The notes: a model not told the origin generated them from the letters alone. A DNA stretch of 64,000 nucleotides from Methylobacterium sp. W2 (GCF_020662345.1 NZ_VMOA01000003.1:124001-188000); one strand, 5' to 3'. Positions 1 to 8,576 are shown, counted from the first letter of the stretch. Made by a program: numbers and translations.

Positions 1-1
1 C

Positions 2-349
2 ATCGTCACCACCGGCACCGACGCCGTGATCCAGCAGATCAAGGCACAGCTCGACCGGCTCGTGCCGGTCCACCGGGTCGTCGACCTCACCCTCCAGGGC
101 AAGGCCCTCGAGCGTGAGCTCTGCCTGGTGAAGGTGGCGGGTACCGGCGAGCACCGCACCGAATCGCTGACCCTCGCCGCCGCCTTCGGCGCCAAGACCC
201 TCGACGCGACCCTGAACTCCTTCGTGTTCGAGGTCACCGGCACCACCGAGGAGATCGACCGCTTCATCGGCCTGATGACGGTGATCGGCCTCGTGGAGAT
301 CTCCCGCACGGGAATCGCGGCCATGGGACGTGGCTCGGAGGCGATGTGA
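2..349 (+). CDS. ilvN: acetolactate synthase small subunit, C-terminal part (5' truncated by window edge)
   Basis: This is the regulatory subunit of acetohydroxyacid synthase, first common step of valine, leucine and isoleucine synthesis. The reading frame is already open at base 2 and no start is visible, so the ACT-domain N-terminus lies outside the window. The visible 115 codons show the typical C-terminal half: QLDRLVPVHRVVDLT, then an ERELCLVKV strand, and an ending with GLVEISRTGIAAMGRG. ilvC lies about 2.1 kb downstream on the same strand, so the branched-chain genes sit close but are separated by a toxin-antitoxin pair, a GST and a TetR gene. Confidence 0.93.
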   Translation: MVTTGTDAVIQQIKAQLDRLVPVHRVVDLTLQGKALERELCLVKVAGTGEHRTESLTLAAAFGAKTLDATLNSFVFEVTGTTEEIDRFIGLMTVIGLVEISRTGIAAMGRGSEAM

Positions 350-401
350 AGCTTTTTCGCCGACGGTGGTAGAGTGCCGGAGATGTGCCGGGGATGATGC
401 G

Positions 402-686
402 ATGAGAGCGAGGCTGGAACGGAGTGGGGAGGATTTCGTCCTCTCAGTGACCCGAGAGGACCTGCGGAAGCTCGGTCTCGTCGAGGGGCAGGAAGTGGAC
501 ATCGATCCGGTGCCTGCTCCCCTCACGCCTCCGCCCGCCCGCCGTTTCGTCAACGGGTTCCCCGTCTTCACGATGGCAGAGATGGCTGCGGAGATGAGAA
601 GACTCGGGCCTGATTTCGAGCCTCCGACCGTCGATTGGGGACCGGATGTCGGTTCCGAGATCATCAACGATGACGATCCCCACTGA
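402..686 (+). CDS. MazE/AbrB-like antitoxin of a type II toxin-antitoxin pair
   Basis: Predicted 94-residue antitoxin. The N-terminal third (RLERSGEDFVLSVTREDL, then LGLVEGQEVDI) resembles the swapped-hairpin AbrB/MazE DNA-binding fold. The acidic tail rich in D and E (ending EIINDDDPH) is what usually wraps the toxin. The start at 402 was chosen over an in-frame upstream start at 330 because the upstream part overlaps ilvN and is not antitoxin-like. The gene overlaps the following toxin gene by 17 bases in another frame, which supports translational coupling. Family assignment is by fold pattern and neighbour; exact subfamily is uncertain. Confidence 0.75.
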   Translation: MRARLERSGEDFVLSVTREDLRKLGLVEGQEVDIDPVPAPLTPPPARRFVNGFPVFTMAEMAAEMRRLGPDFEPPTVDWGPDVGSEIINDDDPH

Positions 687-1053
687 TCGACCGCATGAGC
701 CGGGTGACCTGATCCTCGTCGATCTCGACCCCGTTCTCGGAACCGAGCAACGCGGAAAGCGACTGGTCCTCATCATCTCGACCCTGGAGATGAACACACT
801 GACCCGGCGGATCATCATCTGCCCGGTCACCCGCAATCGAGATCCCTGGCCGACGCAAGTCTTTTTGCCGGAGGGGTTGGGCGTCAACGGGGCAGTCCTC
901 TCCGATCAGGTCCGCTCGATCGACCGCAAAGCGCGCATCCTCCGCTCCCTCGGGACAGTCCCCGATCCCATACTCGCGGAAGTCCGCGCGAAGGTGGCAG
1001 CATTGATCGGCTTGCAATTCGGCAGTGCGACCGAGGAAAGCTCAGCTCCATGA
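670..1053 (+). CDS. MazF/PemK-family endoribonuclease toxin
   Basis: Predicted 127-residue toxin. It has the PemK/MazF signatures PGDLILVDLDPVLGTEQRGKR (start of the beta barrel, with G-x-E-Q-x-G-x-R), then RPLVLIIS-like RLVLIIST, a central IIICPVTR strand, and the late GAVLSDQVRSIDRKAR block, where the D-Q-x-R-S-x-D pattern is characteristic. MazF proteins cleave mRNA at short sequence motifs. The start at 670 is preferred to the in-frame ATG at 646 because residues from MTIPTDRP onward match the normal MazF length. The toxin ends in ATGA shared with the start of the GST gene. Confidence 0.88.
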   Translation: MTIPTDRPHEPGDLILVDLDPVLGTEQRGKRLVLIISTLEMNTLTRRIIICPVTRNRDPWPTQVFLPEGLGVNGAVLSDQVRSIDRKARILRSLGTVPDPILAEVRAKVAALIGLQFGSATEESSAP

Positions 1054-1688
1054 CCACCCTCTACTACGCCCCCGGCGCCTGTTCCCTCGCCTCTCACATC
1101 GCCCTCGAGGAGACGGGCGCGCCCTACGAGACCGTGCGGCTCGACCTCGCCAAGGGCGACCAGCGGGCGGCCGAATACCTCGCCGTCAACGAGCGCGGTC
1201 GCGTGCCGGCGCTGGTCGAGGCCGAGTGGGTGCTCACCGAGAACACCGCGATCCTGCGCCACATCGCACGCACGCACCCGCAGGCCCGGCTCTGGCCCGA
1301 GGCGCCGCGCGATCAGGCGCGGGTCGACGAATGGCTGGGCTGGCTCTCCACCGGCCATCACATCGCCTACGCGCATATCCGCCGGGCCGAGCGCTACACG
1401 GGCGACGAAACGGCCTATCCAGGCATCCAGGCCAAGGGGGCGGAGACCTGCGGCGACCTCTTCACCATGACCGAGGTCAAGCTGTCCAATGGCGGATGGG
1501 CCGTCGGCGAGGCCTACAGCGTCGCCGATCCCTACCTACTGCTGTTCTGGACCTGGGGCCGCGGCCCGGCACTCGGCTTCGACATGGCGGAGCGCTTCCC
1601 GGCCTGGACGCGCCACGCCCGCGCCATGGCAGAGCGTCCGGCCGTGCGGGCGGTCTTCGCCCGCGAGGGACTGACCCTGCCCGAATAA
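1050..1688 (+). CDS. glutathione S-transferase family protein
   Basis: A 212-residue cytosolic GST. The N-terminal thioredoxin-like domain (about residues 1-78) has YYAPGACSLASHIAL, the bacterial beta-class pattern with a Cys/Ser pair near residue 10. RGRVPAL carries the cis-proline and TENTAILRHIA the glutathione gamma-glutamyl contact. The helical C-terminal domain holds GEAYSVADPYLLLFWTW, the usual N-capping/D motif. It starts inside the stop codon of the mazF-like gene (ATGA), so it is probably co-translated with the toxin-antitoxin pair, an unusual pairing. The substrate cannot be told from sequence. Confidence 0.9.
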   Translation: MTTLYYAPGACSLASHIALEETGAPYETVRLDLAKGDQRAAEYLAVNERGRVPALVEAEWVLTENTAILRHIARTHPQARLWPEAPRDQARVDEWLGWLSTGHHIAYAHIRRAERYTGDETAYPGIQAKGAETCGDLFTMTEVKLSNGGWAVGEAYSVADPYLLLFWTWGRGPALGFDMAERFPAWTRHARAMAERPAVRAVFAREGLTLPE

Positions 1689-1745
1689 GCTTCGGACCAG
1701 GGTGCCCCCTCTTGTCCGACGAGCCGAATCGGCCTACGAGGCCGC

Positions 1746-1764
1746 GTACCGTACGGTACGGTAC
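1746..1764. promoter_or_regulatory. palindromic operator, probably for the adjacent TetR regulator
   Basis: GTACCGTACGGTAC at 1746-1759 is a perfect 14-base palindrome and is followed by a further GGTAC, giving an overlapping GTACGGTACGGTAC register. It lies 16 bases upstream of the TetR-family start codon, the usual place for an autorepressor site. Binding is inferred from position and symmetry. Confidence 0.65.
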
Positions 1765-1779
1765 TGGTTTTTGGGACGC

Positions 1780-2424
1780 ATGACCGCGACGGCCCCACGC
1801 GACGAGACGGTGCATGAGGCGCCCTCGGCCCGCCAGCAGGCGGTGCTCGATGCCGTGCTCGCGCTCCTCGTCGAGGAGGGCGACCAGCTCACCATGGACG
1901 CGGTGGCGCGCCGGGCGAGCTGCTCGAAGGAAACCCTGTACAAATGGTTCGGGGACCGGGACGGTCTCCTCACCGCCACGGTGCGTTGGCAGGCCTCGCG
2001 GGTCCATGCGGGACGCGAGGCCGTCGGCGCCCTCGACGCGGCGACCCTGCGCGAGCGCCTGCTCGACTTCGCCGTGACCTGGCTCGACGTCATCGCGGGC
2101 CGCACCTCGGTGGTGCTGAACCGCATCGCCATCGCGCATGCCGGCTCGCGCAAGGGCAACCTCGGCGCCATCGTGCTGGCCAACGGGCGCCTCGCCATCG
2201 GCGGGCGGGTCAAGCCCGTGCTGGAGGCGGGCCGTACGGCCGGGCTCCTCGCCTTCGAGGACAGCGAGACCGCCTTCCGGACCTTCTTCGGTCTGGTCGG
2301 GCGCGACATCCAGATCCGACTTCTCCTCGGCGACGCGCTCGACCTCGACGCCGCCGAGATCCGACGCGACGCGGCCCGCGCCGTCGACCAGTTCCTGGCC
2401 CTCTACGGCCAGGCCCGACCCTGA
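1780..2424 (+). CDS. TetR/AcrR family transcriptional regulator
   Basis: A 214-residue repressor. The N-terminal helix-turn-helix is clear: ARQQAVLDAVLALLVEEG, then TMDAVARRASCSKETLYKWFGDRDGLL at about residues 36-62, a TetR recognition helix with the usual K-x-T-x-Y-x-x-F. The C-terminal ligand domain resembles the AefR-like group (KPVLEAGRTAGLLAFEDSETAFRTF region). The start at 1780 was chosen over an in-frame upstream start at 1702 because the palindromic operator at 1746-1764 would otherwise be inside the gene. It probably represses itself and possibly ilvC, 27 bases downstream; the target is not shown by the sequence. Confidence 0.9.
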   Translation: MTATAPRDETVHEAPSARQQAVLDAVLALLVEEGDQLTMDAVARRASCSKETLYKWFGDRDGLLTATVRWQASRVHAGREAVGALDAATLRERLLDFAVTWLDVIAGRTSVVLNRIAIAHAGSRKGNLGAIVLANGRLAIGGRVKPVLEAGRTAGLLAFEDSETAFRTFFGLVGRDIQIRLLLGDALDLDAAEIRRDAARAVDQFLALYGQARP

Positions 2425-3471
<1,047 letters not shown>

Positions 3472-3520
3472 TTTTTCGTGATCGGCGGCCGGGCTTCGCT
3501 CGGCTGCCCCATCGCGGATG

Positions 3521-3553
3521 AAGCCGGCGTCGTGCGAGCGATGGCGGCTTTTT
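3521..3553 (+). terminator. rho-independent terminator candidate after ilvC
   Basis: AAGCCG at 3521-3526 pairs with CGGCTT at 3545-3550 and runs into TTTTTC. It lies about 50 bases past the ilvC stop. The stem is short and the loop long, so strength is uncertain. Confidence 0.5.
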
Positions 3554-3563
3554 CGTGCGCGAC

Positions 3564-3605
3564 CAGGCAAGGAGAGACATCTGGAGAGATGCCTCTCCTT
3601 GCCTG
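3564..3605. terminator. long hairpin between convergent ilvC and higBA-like genes
   Basis: CAGGCAAGGAGAG (3564-3576) is perfectly complementary to CTCTCCTTGCCTG (3593-3605). Inside it CATCT (3578-3582) pairs with AGATG (3587-3591), leaving one mismatch and a 4-base loop. No T run follows, but position between convergent transcription units suggests a bidirectional stop or an RNA 3'-end stabiliser. Confidence 0.55.
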
Positions 3606-3670
3606 CATCTCGATCGTACGAAGGCCGCCGTCTCCCGAACCAGTAGGGAAGAGCGGCGATCTTTCTGCCG

Positions 3671-3970
3671 TCATGGCACCTGACCGAGCGTCTCCTCGAC
3701 GAGGCGAGGGTTCTTGTCGAGGAGGGCCAGGAGTACGCGCGCCGGCCCTTGGGGCTGCCGACGTCGATGCTCCCATTGCCGGAGAGTGGCGACGGGCACG
3801 CCGATGCTCGCGGCGAAGGCCGGCTGTGCCTTGCCGGTCCGCTTGCGGATCCCAGCGACATCGACCGTCTCGGGAACGTGAACGACGAGACCGGCCGGCA
3901 TCCCTCCCTGGGCGTGTTCCTCGGCTTCCCGCAGAGCGGAGAGGGTCCGCTCGAAAATATCCCTGCCCAT
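3671..3970 (-). CDS. HigA-like XRE-family antitoxin
   Basis: Predicted 99-residue DNA-binding antitoxin. The C-terminal half is a Cro/C1-type helix-turn-helix: VAGIRKRTGKAQPAFAASIG, then VATLRQWEHRRRQPQGPARVLL, where W-E-x-x-R-R-x-P is the conserved recognition-helix exit. The start at 3970 was chosen because the longer upstream frame overlaps the toxin gene and lacks similarity. It follows the RelE/HigB-like toxin gene by 62 bases on the same strand, the toxin-first order typical of HigBA systems. It should neutralise the toxin and repress the shared promoter. Confidence 0.85.
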   Translation of the reverse strand: MGRDIFERTLSALREAEEHAQGGMPAGLVVHVPETVDVAGIRKRTGKAQPAFAASIGVPVATLRQWEHRRRQPQGPARVLLALLDKNPRLVEETLGQVP

Positions 3971-4032
3971 GGTCGACCTTGCTCCTGTGAGAGGGCGATG
4001 CCCTGGTTGTCGTATGGTCGTATGGATGCGCG

Positions 4033-4389
4033 TCACCGTCCGCGCTTCTGCCAATGCGCCTTGATGGAAGCCGTCAGCCGGGCCAGTTGCTGGACTTCCG
4101 CCGGCGAGAAATTCTCCCGGTCTCCCTTGCTCAGAACCGCCAGGAGGTAGACCGGTGCATCGGGTCCGACATAGGCGGCGAGAACGCGATAGCCGCCGCT
4201 CTTGCCCTTGCCCCGTCCGGCGACGCGCACCTTACGGATACCACCCGAGCCGACGATGAGATCACCCGCCTCCGGGTTCACGGCGAGCATGTCCTTGAGT
4301 GCCGTCCGAGTTGCGGCCGGCATGCGCTCGGCATCCGCATCCCTGACGAACTCGGAGGTTTCCGCGACCGTATGCAGGGGCGAGGGCAT
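4033..4389 (-). CDS. HigB/RelE-family toxin
   Basis: A 118-residue protein of the RelE/HigB-2 type (ribosome-dependent mRNA interferase family). The pattern LVGSGGIRKVRVAGRGKGKSGGYRVL is characteristic: a basic beta sheet where the G-G-x-R-K-x-R and K-S-G-G-Y-R-V segments carry the catalytic basic residues. It continues VYLLAVLSKGDRENFSPAEVQQL, the usual K-x-x-x-x-N-L/F-s-x-x-E/Q ending. The start at 4389 gives the normal length. First gene of the two-gene operon; the antitoxin follows downstream. Confidence 0.87.
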   Translation of the reverse strand: MPSPLHTVAETSEFVRDADAERMPAATRTALKDMLAVNPEAGDLIVGSGGIRKVRVAGRGKGKSGGYRVLAAYVGPDAPVYLLAVLSKGDRENFSPAEVQQLARLTASIKAHWQKRGR

Positions 4390-4399
4390 GCCGATCGTC

Positions 4400-4430
4400 T
4401 AAGCCATTACCGTCCATACGTCAACGACAC
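4400..4430 (-). promoter_or_regulatory. possible promoter/operator of the higBA-like operon
   Basis: Read on the minus strand, TTGACG (4423-4418) is followed 17 bases later by TAGACG, a weak -35/-10 pair ending near the toxin start. CCATACGTC here recurs as CCATACGAC repeats near 4011-4028, between toxin and antitoxin, which could be operator elements. Weak evidence. Confidence 0.3.
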
Positions 4431-4587
4431 ATGGTATCAGTGTTCATGAGCGATCCGGCCCGACAGTCGGTGGTTCGGCATGGAAGGGGGAGAGACGGGC
4501 ACCTCCCTGTTGTACTCTCAGGAAAATCCGGCGATCATACCGGCAACGGCAGCCCATCTGAGAGCGGCCGAAGGTTGGAGGACACCC

Positions 4588-5241
4588 ATGGCTTCGCTCT
4601 ATTACGACGAGCATCGCGCGCTTCAGGAAGAGTACAACACCGTCAAGCTCGCCGAGCGTCTCGATACCGGCTGGGTTCATGACGAGATCGGTCCCGACGA
4701 GGCGGCCTTCATCGGCAGCCGCGACATGTTCTTCCTGTCCACGGTCGATCCCGACGGCATGCCCACCGTGTCCTACAAGGGCGGCAGCACCGGCTTCGTG
4801 AAGGTGCTCGACGCCAACACGCTGGTCTTCCCCGGCCTCGACGGGAACGGCATGTGGTACTCGATGGGCAACATCGAGGGTCAGTCCAAGGTCGGACTGC
4901 TGTTCATCGATTTCGAGACCCCGCACCGGGTCCGCGTCCAGGGCCACGCCCGGATGCTGCGCGACGATCCGCTGATGGCCGAATACACCGAGGCCAAGTA
5001 CCTCGTGAAGATCGAGGTGACGAAAGCCTGGGTCAACTGCCCGCGCTACATCCACAAGTACCAGAAGGTGTCCCAGAACAAGTACGTGCCGCGCCCCGAC
5101 AAGGAGACGCCGCTCGCCCTGTGGAAGCGCCTCGACATGGTCGGCGACGTGATCTCGGACGAGGACAAGGCACGGGTCGAGAAGGAAGGCCAGCTCGCCC
5201 TGCCGGAATACGAGGCTCGCGTGGCGCGCGGCGAGAGCTGA
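4588..5241 (+). CDS. pyridoxamine 5'-phosphate oxidase family (FMN split-barrel) protein
   Basis: A 217-residue predicted flavin-binding protein. The split-barrel region shows FIGSRDMFFLSTVDPDGMPTVSYKGG at about residues 42-67, the FMN-contacting first strands of the PPOX family. It continues LVFPGLDGNGMWYSMGNI, then VGLLFIDFETPHRVRVQGHA, and VNCPRYIHKY near residue 150-160, typical of the subgroup with a conserved C-P-R-Y-I/H motif. The ATG at 4588 follows GGTTGGAGGA; the upstream in-frame start at 4480 has poor sequence. It is monocistronic and ends before a repeat element. Substrate unknown; some relatives are tied to redox or nitrosative stress, which is not established here. Confidence 0.85.
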   Translation: MASLYYDEHRALQEEYNTVKLAERLDTGWVHDEIGPDEAAFIGSRDMFFLSTVDPDGMPTVSYKGGSTGFVKVLDANTLVFPGLDGNGMWYSMGNIEGQSKVGLLFIDFETPHRVRVQGHARMLRDDPLMAEYTEAKYLVKIEVTKAWVNCPRYIHKYQKVSQNKYVPRPDKETPLALWKRLDMVGDVISDEDKARVEKEGQLALPEYEARVARGES

Positions 5242-5286
5242 AGCCCGGCCGACCACCGTCCCGGCCATCGCATCCGGGGCGGTGCA

Positions 5287-5391
5287 CTAAGCAGGTTCGC
5301 GTGGCAAGCCAACGCTTCACCTCGCTTAGGCCCGTGAAGTATCGCAGGTTTAGGACGCAAAACCGGCGACCACTTTTGCGAACCTGCTTAG
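5287..5391. repeat. dispersed-type intergenic repeat with 14-bp terminal inverted repeats
   Basis: CTAAGCAGGTTCGC (5287-5300) and GCGAACCTGCTTAG (5378-5391) are perfect inverted copies enclosing 77 bases. Inside, CTTCAC and GTGAAG pair. Read on the minus strand, the segment beginning AAAAGTGGTCGCCGG and continuing TTTTGCGTCC resembles a very common rhizobial intergenic repeat (from memory, not searched). The right arm contains the stop codon of tam. Confidence 0.6.
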
Positions 5392-6170
5392 TCCACCCGG
5401 CGGGCGACGATGAAGACCCGCGGGAAGGCGAGGAGGCGTCGCCCCCCGGCACGGGGCGGATAAGCGGCATCAATCGCCGTCGCATAGGCGGCGAGGAACG
5501 CGGCCGTGTCCTCGGGGTCCAGCGGGTCGAGGAAGGGCCGGAGCCCGGTGGCCCTGACCCACTCGACGATGGCGGCGGCATCCGCCATCGGGTGGTGGTA
5601 GGCGGTGCGCCAGACATCCACCTCGGCGGCGAGCGGCGCCAGCAGGTCGTAATAGCCGGCCGGATCCAGCATCCGCCCGAGCCGCCCAGCCACGGCCGGG
5701 TCGCCGATGGCCCCGGCCCAGGGATCGGCACCGGCGACTTCGCGCATCAGGCGGTGCGAGGGCTCGGCAAGGTTGTCGGGCATCTGCACGGCGAGCACGC
5801 CGCCGGGTGCCAGAAGGCCGAGGAGCCGAGGCAGGAGCACCGGATGGTCGGGCAGCCATTGCAGCACGGCATTGGCGTAGATCAGGTCAGGCGCCCGCTC
5901 GGGGATCCAGGTCGCCGCATCGGCCAGCGCGAAGGCAAGGCCGGGCAAGCGACTGCGCGCACGCTCCAGCATCGCCGGCGAGGTGTCGAGGCCGATCACC
6001 TCCGCCTTGGGAAAGCGCGCGGCGATGAGCGCGGTGGAATTGCCGGGCCCGCAGCCGAGATCGTAGACAAGGCGTGGGGCTTCGAGAGGCACACGGGCCA
6101 AGAGCTCGGCCGCCGGACGGGTGCGCTCGTCCTCGAAGCGGGTGTAGAGGGCGGGGTTCCAATCGGCCAT
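5388..6170 (-). CDS. tam: trans-aconitate 2-methyltransferase
   Basis: SAM-dependent methyltransferase that esterifies trans-aconitate, a toxic by-product of citrate-cycle chemistry. The 260 residues begin [20 protein letters not shown], the recognisable Tam N-terminus. Motif [13 protein letters not shown] is at residues 35-46, followed by [13 protein letters not shown] (SAM ribose-binding acid), then [15 protein letters not shown] and the [11 protein letters not shown] block. C-terminal WRTAYHHPM and the ending [10 protein letters not shown] fit the family. The stop codon lies within the repeat at 5287-5391. An aconitase gene (acnA) is about 21 kb away, so there is no direct operon link. Confidence 0.93.
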   Translation of the reverse strand: MADWNPALYTRFEDERTRPAAELLARVPLEAPRLVYDLGCGPGNSTALIAARFPKAEVIGLDTSPAMLERARSRLPGLAFALADAATWIPERAPDLIYANAVLQWLPDHPVLLPRLLGLLAPGGVLAVQMPDNLAEPSHRLMREVAGADPWAGAIGDPAVAGRLGRMLDPAGYYDLLAPLAAEVDVWRTAYHHPMADAAAIVEWVRATGLRPFLDPLDPEDTAAFLAAYATAIDAAYPPRAGGRRLLAFPRVFIVARRVD

Positions 6171-6270
6171 CGTGGGTTTCCCCTATCGCGGGGGACCGGC
6201 GAATGATCGCCCCGGCGTCCTATCAGTCATCGTCGATCCGCACGCGTCTCGCCGACGCGCGCGGGGTCCC

Positions 6271-7341
6271 TCACGATACCGTCCGCAACCGCGGCCCGCG
6301 GCGGACGAAGCCGACGATGTCCTTGACCGCGTCGAGGGTGGGAGCCGCGATGGCCTCGGCCCGCTCGGAGCCGTCGGCGAGGACGGAATCGATGTAGTCG
6401 GTGTCGGCCACGAGGCGCTTCATCTCGGAGGCGATCGGCGCCAGGGTCTCCACGGCGAGTTCCACGAGCGCGCCCTTGAAGGCGGAGAACTGGGCGCCGC
6501 CGTAATCGGCCAGCACCTCGTCCCGCGTCACCCCCTTCAACGCCGCGAAGATTCCCACGAGGTTGTCGGCCTCGGGCCGGCCGGCGAGGCCCGCCGCCTC
6601 GGAGGGCAGGGGCTCCGGATCGGTCTTGGCCTTGCGTACCTTGTTGGCGATGGCATCCGCCTCGTCGGTGAGGTTGATGCGCGAATTGTCGGACGGATCC
6701 GATTTCGACATCTTCTTGGTGCCGTCGCGCAGGCTCATGACGCGGGCGGCCGGCCCGCCGATCAGCGGCTCGGTCAGGGGAAAGAAACCCTCGCCGGAAT
6801 CGTGCCCATGAGCGGAGATCGACTCGGAAAAATCGTTGTTGAACTTCTGAGCGATGTCGCGGGTGAGTTCGAGGTGCTGCTTCTGGTCCTCGCCCACCGG
6901 AACGTGGGTGGCGCGGTAGGCCAGGATGTCGGCGGCCATCAGCACCGGATAGGCGTAGAGCCCGATCGAGGCGTTCTCCCGGTCCTTGCCGGCCTTGTCC
7001 TTGAACTGGGTCATGCGGTTGAGCCAGCCGAGGCGGGCGACGCAGTTGAAGATCCAGGCGAGCTCGGCATGGGCCGCGACCTGGCTCTGGTTGAAGACGA
7101 TGCTGCGCTTCGGGTCGATGCCGGCGGCGAGGAAAGCGGCCGTGACTTCACGGATCTGTCCCTTCAGCGCGGCCGGATCCTGCCACAGGGTGATCGCGTG
7201 CATGTCGACGACGCAGTAGAGGCACTGCGCGTCGCGCTCCTGCATCTCCACGAAGCGCTTGATGGCGCCGAGATAATTGCCGAGATGCAGGTTGCCCGTG
7301 GGCTGGACGCCCGAGAACACGAGCTCTGTGAACGCGGTCAT
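6271..7341 (-). CDS. trpS: tryptophan--tRNA ligase
   Basis: Class I aminoacyl-tRNA synthetase charging tRNA-Trp. The 356-residue protein opens with [20 protein letters not shown], where HLGN (residues 19-22) is the HIGH motif. The ATP motif KMSKS is at residues 210-214 ([14 protein letters not shown]). The substrate region has VVDMHAIT and the [26 protein letters not shown] block. The length matches bacterial TrpS with a slightly extended middle. The upstream gap (7342-7454) carries GCAAACG repeats that may be regulatory. Confidence 0.97.
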   Translation of the reverse strand: MTAFTELVFSGVQPTGNLHLGNYLGAIKRFVEMQERDAQCLYCVVDMHAITLWQDPAALKGQIREVTAAFLAAGIDPKRSIVFNQSQVAAHAELAWIFNCVARLGWLNRMTQFKDKAGKDRENASIGLYAYPVLMAADILAYRATHVPVGEDQKQHLELTRDIAQKFNNDFSESISAHGHDSGEGFFPLTEPLIGGPAARVMSLRDGTKKMSKSDPSDNSRINLTDEADAIANKVRKAKTDPEPLPSEAAGLAGRPEADNLVGIFAALKGVTRDEVLADYGGAQFSAFKGALVELAVETLAPIASEMKRLVADTDYIDSVLADGSERAEAIAAPTLDAVKDIVGFVRRGPRLRTVS

Positions 7342-7378
7342 CGCGCGTGGTTCCTATGGAGCGAGGCGGCAGGCGCAG

Positions 7379-7422
7379 GCAAACGTTTGCGGATTGCTTG
7401 AATTCACGCAAACGCGCAAACG
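7379..7422. promoter_or_regulatory. clustered GCAAACG motifs upstream of trpS
   Basis: GCAAACGTTTGC at 7379-7390 is a perfect 12-base palindrome with a central CG. Two further direct GCAAACG copies sit at 7408-7414 and 7416-7422. The spacing resembles a repressor operator array; LacI-family sites often have this AAACGTTT core. The regulator is unknown. Confidence 0.4.
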
Positions 7423-7454
7423 AGAACGCGTTCTGGACGGGTCACCAAGGACGG

Positions 7455-8228
7455 TCAAGGTTCACGCACGGAAGACCGCTGCGACTGCCCGGTCGGGCAG
7501 ATGTCCAGCAGCACGCACCTCCCGCAAGCCGGATTGCGGTGGTGGCACACGGCCTGCCCGTGCAGCATCAGGATCTCGTGGTTGTCGTAGAGATCCTGGG
7601 CGCTCCAGTCCGACGGCAACTGGGCCCGCAGAATCGGGTGCGAGGGGCCGACATCGACCGTGGCGCCGATGAGGCCGGTGCGCTGGGCCACCCGATGATG
7701 GTGGCTGTCCACCGGCAGAGCGGGCATCCGCAGCAGGCTGAACGAGAGCACCGCCGCGCTGGTCTTCGGCCCCACTCCGGGAATCGCCTCGAGCCAGGCG
7801 CGGGCCGCCTCCACCTCCATGCCCCTCAGAAAATCGAGGGAGAGGGAGCCGTGACGCTCGGCCACCGCCGCCAGGATGGCGCGGATGCGGGGCGCCTTCA
7901 GTTCCGGCCAGGTCACGCCGGAAATCGTCGCCTCGATCTCCTCCACCGGCGCCCCCGCGACCTCGGCCCAGTCCGGGTATCGCGCCCGCAGCGCCTTGAA
8001 GGCGCGGCCGGAATCGGCGTTCCGGGTGCGGTGGGAGAGCAGCGAGGAGACGAGTTCGCTGAGTGGGTCGAGGCTGTGGAAGTAGGGGATCGGGCAGCCA
8101 TAGACCGGGCAGAGCCGGCGGTGGATCTCCAGCGCCTTGTCGCTGAGGCTCGCGTCGGCGAGGTCAGCGGAGCGTCTGGTCTGCCGGGGGCGGGGGCCGG
8201 CGAGGTCGTGCCCGGATGCGATGGCCAT
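7455..8228 (-). CDS. endonuclease III-like DNA glycosylase/AP lyase (HhH-GPD, 4Fe-4S)
   Basis: Predicted 257-residue base-excision repair enzyme. The helix-hairpin-helix IPGVGPKTSA (residues 149-158) carries the catalytic lysine K155. LPVDSHHHRVAQR supplies the catalytic aspartate D174. Four cysteines at about 228, 235, 238 and 244 in the C-x6-C-x2-C-x5-C pattern bind the iron-sulfur cluster. It is more divergent than canonical Nth (V-D-S-H-H-H instead of V-D-T-H-V), so it belongs to a paralogous subgroup. The start at 8228 was chosen because the in-frame extension up to 8465 has no similarity and would overlap the riboswitch region on the other strand. Upstream of trpS on the same strand. 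Confidence 0.88.
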   Translation of the reverse strand: MAIASGHDLAGPRPRQTRRSADLADASLSDKALEIHRRLCPVYGCPIPYFHSLDPLSELVSSLLSHRTRNADSGRAFKALRARYPDWAEVAGAPVEEIEATISGVTWPELKAPRIRAILAAVAERHGSLSLDFLRGMEVEAARAWLEAIPGVGPKTSAAVLSFSLLRMPALPVDSHHHRVAQRTGLIGATVDVGPSHPILRAQLPSDWSAQDLYDNHEILMLHGQAVCHHRNPACGRCVLLDICPTGQSQRSSVREP

Positions 8229-8414
8229 GACAGGCGAATCCCCGACGAGTCCCGGCGGTTCCGCCGGACCCGAACCCTGCCGGGTGCGACACAGAATCGT
8301 GCCTTTGAAACCCGCGGCCTTGCGCCACGCCTGCCGCCATGACAGGTTCGGCCCGTCAGCGAATGACGATGCGGGAGAGCCCAGATAGGTCTTGGACTTG
8401 CAGGACTTGGACTT

Positions 8415-8576
8415 GTCATGGCGCCGACGGAGCAACCACCCCCGGAAACTCTCAGGCACAATCACCGCTTCGTTTTGACAATCTGGAGAGAGGCGCCTTC
8501 GCGGGCGTCCACCGAAGGAGAAATCCCGCCCTCGCTGGGTCGGGAGAAGCTCTCAGGTAACCGTGACAGATGGGGG
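8415..8576 (+). promoter_or_regulatory. tandem glycine riboswitch (gcvT element) controlling gcvTHP
   Basis: Two glycine-aptamer-like units lie head to tail. Unit 1 has GCGCCGACGGAGCAA near 8421-8435, ACTCTCAGGCACAATCAC at about 8448-8465, then GACAATCTGGAGAGAGGCG. Unit 2 has CCACCGAAGGAGAAA at 8509-8523, a CCCGCC...GGGTCGGG arm, GCTCTCAGGTAACCGTGACA near 8529-8548 and AGATGGGGG. The repeated CCGAnGGAG/CTCTCAGG/ACAnATGG signature is diagnostic of the family. The gcvT start is about 55 bases downstream, and glycine binding would be expected to switch on the cleavage system. The outer 5' boundary is approximate. Confidence 0.92.
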
